Positions 51,398 through 60,381 of a stretch of DNA of 64,000 bases are shown in pieces. The stretch's first letter is position 1; every line of letters begins with the position of its first letter. A model generated the notes under the pieces. It was not told the DNA's origin, ran no database searches, and saw nothing but the letters and a program-made list of their open reading frames with translations. This DNA comes from DASXVX01 sp036504075 (GTDB lineage: Bacteria; Bacillota; Sulfobacillia; Symbiobacteriales; Symbiobacteriaceae): positions 1-64,000 of the forward strand of contig DASXVX010000076.1 of the NCBI GenBank assembly GCA_036504075.1, read 5' to 3'. Position numbers and translations under genes: made by a program.

Positions 51398-52747
51398 GTG
51401 GACCTCTTCGAGTATGCCCGCAAGCAGCAGTTGGCCGCACAGGCGCCGCTGGCTGCCCGCATGCGTGCGCAGACGCTGGACGAGTACGTAGGGCAGGAGC
51501 ATATTCTGGGACCCGGCAAGTTTCTGCGCAAGGCGCTTCAGGCCGGACAGCTGCCGTCCTGCATCCTGTTCGGACCGCCGGGCACCGGCAAGACCACCCT
51601 GGCCCGGCTGGCGGCCAACCTGGTGGAAGCCCACTTTGAGCAAATGAACGCCGTCACCTCCGGCGTGCCGGATATCCGGCGGATTGTGGACGAGGCGAAG
51701 ACCCGCATGGGCCAGTATGGCCGGCGGACCATCGTCTTCATCGACGAAATCCATCGGTGGCGCAAGGACCAGCAGGATGCCCTGCTGCCGCATGTGGAGG
51801 AAGGACTCATCACGCTAGTCGGGGCGACCACACAGAACCCGCTGGTCAGCGTTAACGCCCCACTGGTGAGCCGGACCCGGATTTTCGAATTGAAATCACT
51901 GGCCGACGCCGATGTCCAAAAACTGTTGGAGCGGGCGCTGGTCCTGCCGGGCCGCGGCCTGGGGAACTATAACGCCACGGTCGAGCCTGCGGCCATGGGG
52001 CACCTGGTCCGCACGGCGGGCGGCGACGCCCGGACGGCCCTGAACGCCCTCGAACTTGCGGTGACGCTCACCGAGCCGGAAGCCGAAGGCCGGCGGGTCG
52101 TGACCCTTTCGACTGCGGAAGAGGCGCTGCTCAAGCGGGCGGTGGTGTACGACCAGGACGGGGACGAGCATTATCACGTGTCCAGCGCCTTGATCAAATC
52201 CATTCGCGGATCGGACCCGGATGCGGCGGTTTACTGGCTGGCCCGCATGCTTTACGCCGGGGAGGACCCCCGGTTCGTGGCCCGGCGGCTGGTGATATCG
52301 GCGGCGGAGGATATCGGCCTGGCGGACCCGCAGGCGCTGGTATTGGCCCAGGCGGCGGCGGATGCCGTCTCGTTCGTGGGAATGCCCGAAGGCCGGATTC
52401 CCCTGGCCGAGGTGACGATTTACCTGGCCTGTGCGCCCAAGTCCAACACGGCCTACATGGCCATCGACCGGGCGATGGGACTGATCGGGCGGGAGCACAC
52501 GCCGCCAGTGCCCATCCACTTGAAGGATTCAGGCTACGGCAGCGGTGAGCGGCTGGGCTACGGCAAGGGCTACCTCTATCCGCACGACTTTGCCGCCGGC
52601 TGGGTATCACAGCGGTATCTGCCCGAAGGTGTGGATGGGCCGCTCTGGCAGCCCGGCGTCCGGGGCCGGGAAGAAGTGCTTGCACGGGTGGTCCGGGAGC
52701 GGCGGGCGACGCCGTCGCAGCAGAACCCCCGCCTGACCGACAAGTAG
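51398..52747 (+). CDS. rarA: Replication-associated recombination protein RarA (MgsA)
   Basis: 449 aa from GTG 51398 with GGGAGTGG; the open frame upstream crosses the small minus-strand gene. AAA+ core: GPPGTGKT (59-66), FIDEIHR, and the sensor GATTQNP. The C-terminal MgsA tetramerisation domain (about 270-440) has the characteristic YWLARMLYAGEDPRFVARRLV. It acts at stalled replication forks. rarA after aspS and 6S RNA matches the Bacillus neighbourhood. Confidence 0.96.
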   Translation: MDLFEYARKQQLAAQAPLAARMRAQTLDEYVGQEHILGPGKFLRKALQAGQLPSCILFGPPGTGKTTLARLAANLVEAHFEQMNAVTSGVPDIRRIVDEAKTRMGQYGRRTIVFIDEIHRWRKDQQDALLPHVEEGLITLVGATTQNPLVSVNAPLVSRTRIFELKSLADADVQKLLERALVLPGRGLGNYNATVEPAAMGHLVRTAGGDARTALNALELAVTLTEPEAEGRRVVTLSTAEEALLKRAVVYDQDGDEHYHVSSALIKSIRGSDPDAAVYWLARMLYAGEDPRFVARRLVISAAEDIGLADPQALVLAQAAADAVSFVGMPEGRIPLAEVTIYLACAPKSNTAYMAIDRAMGLIGREHTPPVPIHLKDSGYGSGERLGYGKGYLYPHDFAAGWVSQRYLPEGVDGPLWQPGVRGREEVLARVVRERRATPSQQNPRLTDK

Positions 52748-52913
52748 CGTGTTCTCCGTCCTTAGTCATGCCGCAGGGCTGGACTAAGCATACGACCCGA
52801 GAAACGGGCGATTGCGGGGTCCGCCGAGATTGGTACAAATGGCGGATGGAGGGGACGGGGGGAGTGTGTTACGTTAGTAACGAAGAGATTTCCAAACAAG
52901 GGGGGCGCGCCAG

Positions 52914-53261
52914 ATGACACCTGGCACGGTACAAACAGGACGCCAGGCGGTTGAGGCCGCCGTTTCGCGGTTTTTCCACATGCTCAACACGCACTGCCTC
53001 GCGAACGTGTCACCGTTGCTGACTTCCGACGTGGAACTGCAGGCCGACCAGGCCATGAAGGGGCTGGAAGCGGTTAACGGCTACTTCAAGTGGCTCTGGG
53101 ACAGCTATCCCAGCCTGGCGTTCCGGGTGGAGTCGATGATCATCGACGGCACAAGCGTGGCGGCGGAAGTGACGTACCAGGACGGGCCCGCCAAAGAAGG
53201 CGCCCGGTGCTTCGTCTTCCAGATGCGCGGTGAACTGCTTCGCCGGATCCGCTGCTACTAG
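52914..53261 (+). CDS. NTF2-like (SnoaL-type) domain protein
   Basis: 115 aa, ATG 52914 with GGGGGG upstream. An NTF2-like cone fold is suggested by AVSRFFHMLNTHCLANVSPLLTSDVEL, the middle YFKWLWDSYPSLAFRVESMIIDG and the closing FQMRGELLRRIRCY. Such proteins are small enzymes or ligand-binders; no specific role can be given. An inverted repeat GTTAC-GTTA-GTAAC precedes it near 52868. Confidence 0.75.
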   Translation: MTPGTVQTGRQAVEAAVSRFFHMLNTHCLANVSPLLTSDVELQADQAMKGLEAVNGYFKWLWDSYPSLAFRVESMIIDGTSVAAEVTYQDGPAKEGARCFVFQMRGELLRRIRCY

Positions 53262-53299
53262 CGTTCCGGTGGCACCCTGTCGGCGGTGGCTGATACGTG

Positions 53300-53330
53300 A
53301 AAGATCCGCAGCGCTGTGCTGCGGGTCTTT
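53300..53330. terminator. Bidirectional terminator
   Basis: AAAGATCCGCAGC (53300-53312) pairs with GCTGCGGGTCTTT (53318-53330) with one G-U, between convergent genes. Confidence 0.85.
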
Positions 53331-53347
53331 GCATTGCCGCCTGATGC

Positions 53348-54346
53348 TCAAGCCAGGCACGCTTCCAGTTCGCGAATGATTTCATGCCGGTCGAGGCCCT
53401 TGCCAATGAAGACAAGGCGGGAGTTCGGCTCGTCTTCGGCCCACGGGGCGCCGGGCTCGAAGCCATGGCGATCGCCGACCTGGTGCATGATCACCCGAAT
53501 GTCCGGGATGTCCGATACATACAGGATCCCCTTGCCCCGCAGGACGCTCACCGGCAGCCGGCACAGGTAGGCGTTCAGCCGGTCGGCGTCAAACGGCCGG
53601 CCGGTGACGTACGAGACCGCCGTGATGCCGCTCAGGTGTCCTTCATGAGGGTGCACCTCGTGGGCGTTTCCGTGGAGGTGGTCCGGGTGATCGCAGGTCG
53701 CGCCTTCACAGTGGTGATGGTCGTCCGCCAGAAGCCGGTCCGGGTCAAACCGGCCCACGCCCAGAATCAGCGCCAAATCGACCTGGGCTCCTTGCGTCCG
53801 GATAATCCGTCCGTCTTCGTTGATCGCTCGGATGGCCTGTTCGATCTCATCCAGCCGCGCCTCGCTCACCAGGTCGGTCTTGTTGAGCAGCAGCAGGTCG
53901 CCGAACTCCAACTGCGCCCGGCAGGCCGGGTCGGCCGCCAGGTTTCGGTCAAAGTTGTCGGCATCCACAACTGTGATGATGGCGTCCAGCCGGCAGACGT
54001 CGGCGACGCCGTGGCTCATAAAGGTCTGGGCAATCGGCGCCGGGTTCGCGAGGCCTGTGGTTTCGATCAGGACGTACTCCACCCGGGGCCGCCGGTCCAT
54101 GAGCCGGCCAACGGCCTCCAGGAGATCCGTGCGGACGGTGCAGCAGATACACCCGTTGGCCAGTTCAATCAGTTCATCGTCGGAACCGACCACCAGGTCG
54201 CCGTCAATTGAGATTTCGCCGAACTCATTGACGATCACGCCGGCCCGCAGCCCGTGGTTGCCCCGGAGAATCTGGTTGAGCAGCGTGGTCTTTCCGGCGC
54301 CGAGGAAGCCGGTGAGGATCGTAACCGGCAGTTTGTCGGGAGTCAA
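53348..54346 (-). CDS. CobW/COG0523-family metal GTPase
   Basis: 332 aa from TTG 54346; GGGAGG lies 10 bases before, and the upstream reading frame has no ribosome site. P-loop GFLGAGKT (13-20), metal-binding C66-x-C68-C69 in NGCICCTVR, and NKTD as guanine specificity loop. A His-rich loop (DDHHHCEGATCDHPDHLHG and following, about residues 218-250) is typical of zinc or nickel metallochaperones of this group. C-terminal CobW_C domain. Likely metal insertion or zinc homeostasis. Single gene. Confidence 0.9.
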   Translation of the reverse strand: MTPDKLPVTILTGFLGAGKTTLLNQILRGNHGLRAGVIVNEFGEISIDGDLVVGSDDELIELANGCICCTVRTDLLEAVGRLMDRRPRVEYVLIETTGLANPAPIAQTFMSHGVADVCRLDAIITVVDADNFDRNLAADPACRAQLEFGDLLLLNKTDLVSEARLDEIEQAIRAINEDGRIIRTQGAQVDLALILGVGRFDPDRLLADDHHHCEGATCDHPDHLHGNAHEVHPHEGHLSGITAVSYVTGRPFDADRLNAYLCRLPVSVLRGKGILYVSDIPDIRVIMHQVGDRHGFEPGAPWAEDEPNSRLVFIGKGLDRHEIIRELEACLA

Positions 54347-54528
54347 GGGCGCATCACCTCCCTTCAGGATTCGCTTCCGGCGGTCCGCTCCCCTTTCCCG
54401 TATGAAAACGCAGCCCCATAGCCGGCCCACTGGATGAGTTGGCGAAACAGCCGGTCCACCATGGCGCTACCATGTTCGGCCGGGGCGCAAGAAAACACCG
54501 GCGCAAGTAGGTGCACCGGTGTTTTTGG

Positions 54529-55254
54529 CTATGCCTTCGGCGTCAGGGTCGCCAGGCCGTCAACGGCGAGCACGCCGCCTTCCCAGGCGATCAGCGGGTT
54601 CAAATCCAGCTCTTTGAGACCCTTCCAGGCCTCCATCAGGCGGGAGATGTTGGACAGCGTTTGGGTCAACGCCCGCAAATCCACCGGCGGCTTGCCCCGC
54701 ACGCCAGCGAGCAGCGGATAGCCTTTCAGTTCCTGCAGCATCTCCAGGGCTTGTTCGGGGACGATCGGGGCCAGCCGAAACCGCACGTCCTTCAGGACCT
54801 CTGTGAAGATGCCGCCCAGGCCGGCCATGACGACCGGGCCGAATGATGGGTCAAAAACGCCGCCGGCAATGACTTCCACGCCGGGCGGGGCCATTTTCTG
54901 GATCAGCACGCCGTCGATGCGGGCGTCCGGCTCATAAAAGCGCGCGTTATTCAGCACCGCCGCGTAAGCTTCGGCCGCCGCTTCAGGCCCGACGATGGAG
55001 AGCATGACGCACCCGGCGTCAGTCTTGTGGGCGATGTGCGGCGAGACGATCTTCACCGCCACCCGGGAGCCGATCTGGCCGGCCGCCTCGGCTGCCTCCG
55101 CCGGGCTCTGCACCAGGTAGCCCGGGGCCACGGGAATCTGCCAGCGGCGCAGCACTTCGTACGTCTCCCACTCGGTCAGCTGATACCGGCCTTCCGCAAG
55201 GCAGGCTTCCGTCACCTGGTCCAGCGCCTGAAGTGCAACATCCCTGACTGCCAT
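54529..55254 (-). CDS. ATP-grasp beta subunit of ADP-forming acyl-CoA synthetase
   Basis: 241 aa. ATP-grasp domain: SRVAVKIVSPHIAHKTDAGCV, GVLIQKMAPPGVEVIAGGVFDP, VMAGLGGIFTEVLKDVRFRLAP. The length matches the separate beta subunit of archaeal-type acetyl-CoA synthetase (ADP-forming). The start overlaps the alpha subunit stop (TGATG), so the subunits are coupled. It makes ATP from acyl-CoA, releasing the acid. Confidence 0.92.
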   Translation of the reverse strand: MAVRDVALQALDQVTEACLAEGRYQLTEWETYEVLRRWQIPVAPGYLVQSPAEAAEAAGQIGSRVAVKIVSPHIAHKTDAGCVMLSIVGPEAAAEAYAAVLNNARFYEPDARIDGVLIQKMAPPGVEVIAGGVFDPSFGPVVMAGLGGIFTEVLKDVRFRLAPIVPEQALEMLQELKGYPLLAGVRGKPPVDLRALTQTLSNISRLMEAWKGLKELDLNPLIAWEGGVLAVDGLATLTPKA

Positions 55255-56738
55255 CAGTCGTTCCCTCCATGAAGGGCAGCGGAGACGGCCGGCGGCTGCC
55301 GGGCGATGCTGTAACGCACCATTGCCGCCAGCGCCACGGCCGCCTGGTCGGGAGAGCCGAAAGTCGGGACGCCGTTCTCTTCCAGCAACCGCCGGGCAGC
55401 AGCGACGCCGTGGCCGGCCATGAGCACCGGGAAGAACGGCTTATCCAGGCTGTGGCGCTTGATGCCGGGGAGGAGGCTCAGGAGTTCTTTGGCCATATCT
55501 TCAGCGGAGTTGAACTTCGTCGGAATGAACAGGTGAAAGACGGCGTCGATGCCGGGGTCCCGGAGGACTGCGGCGACCGCTTGCGCCACCTGCTTGGGTC
55601 CCACACCGCCGGTCATGTCGACATGGCCGTCGGGATGGCCGATGCTGGCGTACGGCGGCAGAGCAGCCTGCAGCATCGCCCGGGTCGACAGGCTGAAGGA
55701 GCCGAGCGACAGGCCGTGGTCGGACAGCCCGTCCAGGGCGTAGACTCCCGGGCCGCCGGCGTTGGTCAGCAGCCCCACCCGCCCGCCCAGGGGCAGTGGC
55801 AGCCGGTCAAAAGCGTTCAAGATCACGGTGAAGTCGTCCACCCGCGCGGTTCGGATCAGCCCGTACTGGCGAAACGCCCCGTCGTAGATGTCGTCGGTGC
55901 CGGCCAGCGCCCCGGTGTGGGACTTGGCGGCGTCCCTGCCGCCTTCTGTGCGGCCCACTTTCAGTACGACCACCGGTTTGCGCTCGGCCACCCGGCCCGC
56001 GGCCTCCAGCAAAGCCCGCGCGTTCGGGAGTCCTTCCACGTACAGACCCACGGCCCGGGTCGTCGTGTCGCGGCCTAAAAGATCAAGAATCTCGGCCATG
56101 CCGACGTCCGCCATGTTGCCGAGGCTGACAAACTTGTTGAGCCCGACCGGAAGTGGACTGGCGCCCCATTCAAGGGCCATCCACGCGCCCATGGCACCGC
56201 TTTGGGAAAGCAGCGAGATGCCGCCGGGGCGGCGGTAGACGCCGGTGAGGAACGTGGTGTCCACCCGGGAGCGGTTATCGATGATACCCACGCAGTTGGG
56301 TCCCACCAGCCGGACGCCGGCCTCGCGGCAGCCGGCTTTCAGCGCTTCCTGCCAGTCGATCCCATCGATCGTGCCGGTTTCCGAAAAACCACCGCCGATG
56401 GCGACGACCACGCGCAGGTCGCCCCGGTGGGCGGCCCGTTCACGAATGGTCTCGACCATTTCCGGAGTCGTCTTGGCCGGAACGGCGAGGATCAACATTT
56501 CCACTGGACCCGGCACGGAGGCCAGGTCCGGGTATGCGGGAACACCCAGGACTGCGGATGCCCTGGGGTTAATGACGGCAATATGGCCGGGAAAACCGGC
56601 TTCCAGCAGATTATTTAGCACCTGATGCCCCGGCTTGGCCGGGTCGCTGGATGCGCCCGCTATTGCGATGCCGCGGGGGCGAAAGAGCGCATCCGGCAGC
56701 ATAACCGGCCGGCCAGGCGCCATGGTTTTGGTAGTCAA
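55254..56738 (-). CDS. CoA-binding alpha subunit of ADP-forming acyl-CoA synthetase
   Basis: 494 aa from TTG 56738 with GGAGG; ATG 56723 is an alternative. CoA-binding Rossmann domain at the N-terminus (RGIAIAGASSDPAKPGHQVLNNL). Succinyl-CoA-synthetase-like flavodoxin domain with GPNCVGIID. The phospho-His loop is SHTGALAGTDDIYDGAFRQYG. It pairs with the beta subunit downstream. Acetyl- or aryl-acyl-CoA preference cannot be read from the sequence. Confidence 0.92.
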   Translation of the reverse strand: MTTKTMAPGRPVMLPDALFRPRGIAIAGASSDPAKPGHQVLNNLLEAGFPGHIAVINPRASAVLGVPAYPDLASVPGPVEMLILAVPAKTTPEMVETIRERAAHRGDLRVVVAIGGGFSETGTIDGIDWQEALKAGCREAGVRLVGPNCVGIIDNRSRVDTTFLTGVYRRPGGISLLSQSGAMGAWMALEWGASPLPVGLNKFVSLGNMADVGMAEILDLLGRDTTTRAVGLYVEGLPNARALLEAAGRVAERKPVVVLKVGRTEGGRDAAKSHTGALAGTDDIYDGAFRQYGLIRTARVDDFTVILNAFDRLPLPLGGRVGLLTNAGGPGVYALDGLSDHGLSLGSFSLSTRAMLQAALPPYASIGHPDGHVDMTGGVGPKQVAQAVAAVLRDPGIDAVFHLFIPTKFNSAEDMAKELLSLLPGIKRHSLDKPFFPVLMAGHGVAAARRLLEENGVPTFGSPDQAAVALAAMVRYSIARQPPAVSAALHGGND

Positions 56739-57027
56739 GCGGGCAGCCTCCTTCTGTTCGGAGGGTAAGGGAAACAGGGTTTTTCGCAAGTTCCCCTGCT
56801 CTGAGCGTAAGGCTTTGACAGCGACGGGCATATCCTCCGGAAGTACAAGAAAAGGTATAGTACCAGGACTGTGGCGCTCACCGAAGCCCACGATATTATG
56901 GTTGGAGCAGAAATTTCCGTGCGTTTGACAAACCGTGCGGAAAAACCTATGACGCATTGTAGACAGGCACTATACTACCCCATACAATATAGGAGGATTT
57001 CCTTCAGCACTAAAGGAGGGCACGCGA

Positions 57028-57411
57028 ATGCCGCTACGCATCCTCCTGATTGAGGATGACCCGGACATTCAGAAGATGGTTCGGCTCTCCCTCATGTACC
57101 AGGGGGGGCATCAGGTTTCCGTCGCCTCCGGTGGGGAAGAGGGGCTTTCGAAGGCGACGGCGGAGAATCCGGACCTGATTCTTCTGGATGTCATGATGCC
57201 GGAGATGGACGGGTATGAGACCTGCAAACGCTTGAAGTCGCAACCGGGCACCCGCCACATTCCCGTGGTGTTTCTGAGCGCCCGGGCCCAGCAGACCGAG
57301 ATCCAGAAGGGGCGTGAACTGGGGGCCGTGGGCTACCTGGTCAAGCCGTTTGACCCCATGACCTTGTCCAGCCAGCTTGATGCGATCATCGGGACTGCGG
57401 ATCAGGATTAG
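57028..57411 (+). CDS. Single-domain response regulator (CheY-like)
   Basis: 127 aa, ATG 57028 with AAAGGAGGG. Receiver domain only: acidic pair in IEDDPD, phospho-acceptor D in LILLDVMMPEMDG, K in YLVKPF. No output domain. It is followed after 13 bases by a hybrid kinase, so it probably relays phosphate to or from it. Confidence 0.94.
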   Translation: MPLRILLIEDDPDIQKMVRLSLMYQGGHQVSVASGGEEGLSKATAENPDLILLDVMMPEMDGYETCKRLKSQPGTRHIPVVFLSARAQQTEIQKGRELGAVGYLVKPFDPMTLSSQLDAIIGTADQD

Positions 57412-57424
57412 GAGGACGGAGCTG

Positions 57425-59698
57425 TTGGATTTCACGACCATTCTCCGTGAGGTCTACGGGAACAGCCTCGACGGGATTGTCATCTCTGACAAGGATACGA
57501 TGATAACCGACCTCAACCCGGCCTACGAAGAGTTGACCGGTTATTCCCGCCCGGAATTGATTGGCCAGCGGACCAACGTCATCAAGTCCGGGCTGACCCC
57601 GAAAGAGGTCTTTCAGGACATGTGGACGCAATTATTGGGCCGCGGCAAGTGGGTCGGGGAAATAATCAACCGTCGCAAGGATGGTAGCCTGTGGCATTCC
57701 TATCTCTCCATTACCCGGATTTTGGATGAGAACGGCGAGGTGGCCGCCTACGTGGGCATCGCTCGGGACATCACCCGCCGCAAGGAGATGGAGCAACAGC
57801 TGCGCCAGAACCTGGTGGAGATCGAGGCGGCCCGGGAGACGGCGGACGCCACCGCCAACCGGCTGCGGGCCATTCTTGAATCGGCCGGTGAGGCGATTCT
57901 CATGGTGGACAACCGCGGCGTCTGCGTCGTGGCGAACCATCAGGCCGGGGGCGTCCTGGGAATTCCGGCAGAGCGGTTGAGCGGCCGGTCTGTCCATGAG
58001 TTGCGCACTAGCGCCGGGCGGGTTTTCCGGGGCGGCGGGGGGATGGAGTGGCTGGCGGTGGCCGATGGCTCGCCTTCGGCGGAGATTCATACGGCGGTCT
58101 ACGAGACCCGGGAGGAAGCGCCCAGGGTCTTTCACGAGTTTTCCGCCCCGGTACAGGACCAATTGGGCCGGGTCATGGGTCGGATTTATGTCTACCGGGA
58201 CATAACCAAGGAGACTGAAGTGGACCGCATGAAGAGCGAGTTCATTGCCACCGTCTCCCACGAACTGCGCACGCCCATGACGTCCATAAAAGGGTCGCTG
58301 GGCCTGGTCCTGGGCGGCATCGCCGGCCCACTGCCGGATGAAGCCAAGGAGCTGCTTGCGATTGCCCAGAACAATACCGACCGGCTGATCCGGCTGATCA
58401 ACGACATTCTGGACATTTCCCGCATTGAAGCCGGCAAGATGGAGATCCGGAAGCAGCCGCTGAACATTCCGGACGCCGTGACCCGAGCGGTGCGGGAGCT
58501 GGAGGGCTTCGCCAATCAGCGGGAGATCGCGGTCAGAACGGACCTGCCCGACATCCTGCCCCGAGCGATGGCCGACTCCGACCGGCTGCAGCAGGTGCTG
58601 GTGAACCTGCTCTCCAACGCCATCAAGTTCAGCGAAAGCAAGACTGAAGTGGAAGTCACGGCGGGCCTGGAGGCAGGCGAGCTGAGGATCCGGGTGCTGG
58701 ACCACGGGCCGGGCATTCCGAAGGAGCACCTGGACCAGATTTTTGAGAAGTTCCACCGGGTGGACAACGCCTCGACCCGCAAGACCGGTGGTACGGGGCT
58801 GGGTCTCGCGATCTGCAAGGCGATCGTCGAGGAGCACGGCGGCCGCATCTGGGCGGAGAGCGAAGTGGGTAAGGGCTCGACTTTCACCTTTACCCTGCCG
58901 GTCGACGTAGCGCCGGAAGACCTGAAAGTGCCGATGCACGTGGGCAACAAGACCGTGCTGGTGGTCGACGACGACCCCGACATCGTAAGGCTGATTATTC
59001 TCTCGCTGGAGCAGGAGGGATTCCGGGCCATCGGCGCCACATCCGGTGAGCAGGCCCTGGAACTGGCCCGCAAGCTGCACGTGGATGCAATTACGCTGGA
59101 CCTCCTGATGCCGGGGATGCACGGGCTGGAGGTCGCCCGCCGGCTGAAGGACGAGATGGGGACCCGCAACATCCCGGTGGTGGTGGTGTCGGCTTACACG
59201 GGCGGCCACGAACCGGAACTGGTGGCCCTGGGGGTCTCGGGTGTCATCGGCAAGCCGATCGACGAGCTGAAGCTGCTCTCCACCATTCGCAACCTGCTGG
59301 GCACGGGGACGGAAGGTGCGAAGGACAAGCCGTCCATTCTGGTGGTGGACGACGACGCTGACGTGCGGACGATTGTGGGAATCATGCTGGAGAAGGCGGG
59401 CTACAACACCCGCACGGCGGCGGACGGCCAGGAGGCGTTCCGCATGATCGTGGCGGACCGCCCGGACCTGCTGATTTTAGACCTGATGATGCCGAACCTG
59501 GACGGGTTCCAACTGGTCCGGGTGCTGCGCCAGCGACGATGGACCCAGCAGATTCCGCTGCTGGTCCTGACGGCACTGGACCTGACAGAGGGCGAGAAAA
59601 CGCTGCTCCGGCTCGGTCCGACCAGGCACATTACCAAGGGGCCGGCCATTCAGGAAGAGATCGTGGCCCGGGTCCGGGAGTTGCTTAAGCCGCATTAA
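57425..59698 (+). CDS. PAS-containing hybrid histidine kinase with two receiver domains
   Basis: 757 aa from TTG 57425 (AGGAGG 9 bases before). No membrane segment, so cytoplasmic. PAS/PAC (about 5-120), coiled linker, second PAS (about 145-260), HisKA with H279 in SHELRTPMTS, ATPase domain (N-box NLLSNAIKF, GTGLGLAI). Then receiver 1 (about 508-625, D559) and receiver 2 (about 635-755, D686). With the CheY-like protein it forms a multi-step phosphorelay; the output is not encoded here. Confidence 0.95.
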   Translation: MDFTTILREVYGNSLDGIVISDKDTMITDLNPAYEELTGYSRPELIGQRTNVIKSGLTPKEVFQDMWTQLLGRGKWVGEIINRRKDGSLWHSYLSITRILDENGEVAAYVGIARDITRRKEMEQQLRQNLVEIEAARETADATANRLRAILESAGEAILMVDNRGVCVVANHQAGGVLGIPAERLSGRSVHELRTSAGRVFRGGGGMEWLAVADGSPSAEIHTAVYETREEAPRVFHEFSAPVQDQLGRVMGRIYVYRDITKETEVDRMKSEFIATVSHELRTPMTSIKGSLGLVLGGIAGPLPDEAKELLAIAQNNTDRLIRLINDILDISRIEAGKMEIRKQPLNIPDAVTRAVRELEGFANQREIAVRTDLPDILPRAMADSDRLQQVLVNLLSNAIKFSESKTEVEVTAGLEAGELRIRVLDHGPGIPKEHLDQIFEKFHRVDNASTRKTGGTGLGLAICKAIVEEHGGRIWAESEVGKGSTFTFTLPVDVAPEDLKVPMHVGNKTVLVVDDDPDIVRLIILSLEQEGFRAIGATSGEQALELARKLHVDAITLDLLMPGMHGLEVARRLKDEMGTRNIPVVVVSAYTGGHEPELVALGVSGVIGKPIDELKLLSTIRNLLGTGTEGAKDKPSILVVDDDADVRTIVGIMLEKAGYNTRTAADGQEAFRMIVADRPDLLILDLMMPNLDGFQLVRVLRQRRWTQQIPLLVLTALDLTEGEKTLLRLGPTRHITKGPAIQEEIVARVRELLKPH

Positions 59699-59705
59699 GC
59701 AAAGG

Positions 59706-59733
59706 CCCTGCCACGGCGACGTGGCGGGGTTTT
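59706..59733 (+). terminator. Terminator after the hybrid kinase
   Basis: CCCTGCCACG (59706-59715) pairs with CGTGGCGGGG (59720-59729) around GCGA, followed by TTTTG. Confidence 0.8.
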
Positions 59734-59899
59734 GTTTCGGCGGGGGCATAAGCGGGCTCGGTTCGGGAGACGCTGCAACCGGTGGACGCCGCCCCCGTGA
59801 TGTGGTGTTAGATCAGGACAGGGGTCGTTGCGACGGTCTTAGACACGACGATGCCGCATCCATTCCATGAGCAAGAACAGCAGTGCGGAGAGCTCTTCT

Positions 59900-59936
59900 G
59901 CAAAACCCCGCCACAAAAATTGTGGCGGGGTTTTGC
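59900..59936. terminator. Perfect 17-bp hairpin, bidirectional
   Basis: GCAAAACCCCGCCACAA (59900-59916) pairs perfectly with TTGTGGCGGGGTTTTGC (59920-59936). It ends the minus-strand zinc-protein gene. It shares GTGGCGGGGTTTTG with the terminator at 59706, suggesting duplication. The rest of 59734-59987 shows no gene. Confidence 0.85.
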
Positions 59937-59987
59937 CTTCCAAAGACAAAGCCGGCCCTGGAAGGCCGGCCCAATCTGTATGTAGCG

Positions 59988-60182
59988 CTAGAGCGGTTTG
60001 GACCCCTTCTGCTCTTTGTCCGCCTCGAAGCGGGCGCGCCCGGCGCACAGCGGGCAGATGTAGACCAGCGGCTGCAGCGCCCGCCCCGCCTTCTCCGCCT
60101 CGCGGTGCTGGAAGGACCTGACGGCGAACTCCGGGTCGCCTTCGGGCGAACGTCCGCACAGCTTGCAGCGAATCTCCGGCAT
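59988..60182 (-). CDS. Small zinc-ribbon-like protein
   Basis: 64 aa from ATG 60182 with AAAGGAGGG. Two CxxC pairs (IRCKLCGRSPEG at the N-terminus and YICPLCAGRARFEA in the middle) can hold one zinc. Basic and acidic residues follow. Function unknown; such proteins are common uncharacterised genes in Firmicutes. Confidence 0.75.
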   Translation of the reverse strand: MPEIRCKLCGRSPEGDPEFAVRSFQHREAEKAGRALQPLVYICPLCAGRARFEADKEQKGSKPL

Positions 60183-60381
60183 TGGTCTCGCCCTCCTTTT
60201 GCCTTCGATTTCGGCCTCTCCCGGAGATTGTCCTGCCTCAACCTCTGCTTAAAGCATCTGCGTTCGAGGGCAGGATATTAGTTGCCTCCCGCTCGTTTCT
60301 GCCGAAACGGCTGCCGGCGACCACGTGCGTTACTACGCTGACGCTTCGTAACGCAGGCTATCCCTCTGGAGGTGGCTCCTG
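60183..60381. other. Intergenic region with a small inverted repeat
   Basis: No gene is seen. TGCGTTAC (60326-60333) and GTAACGCA (60348-60355) form an 8-bp inverted repeat before the MFS start. A single TTAGTTGCCTCCCG (about 60280) is shared with the hairpin array at 42083-42229. Confidence 0.4.
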
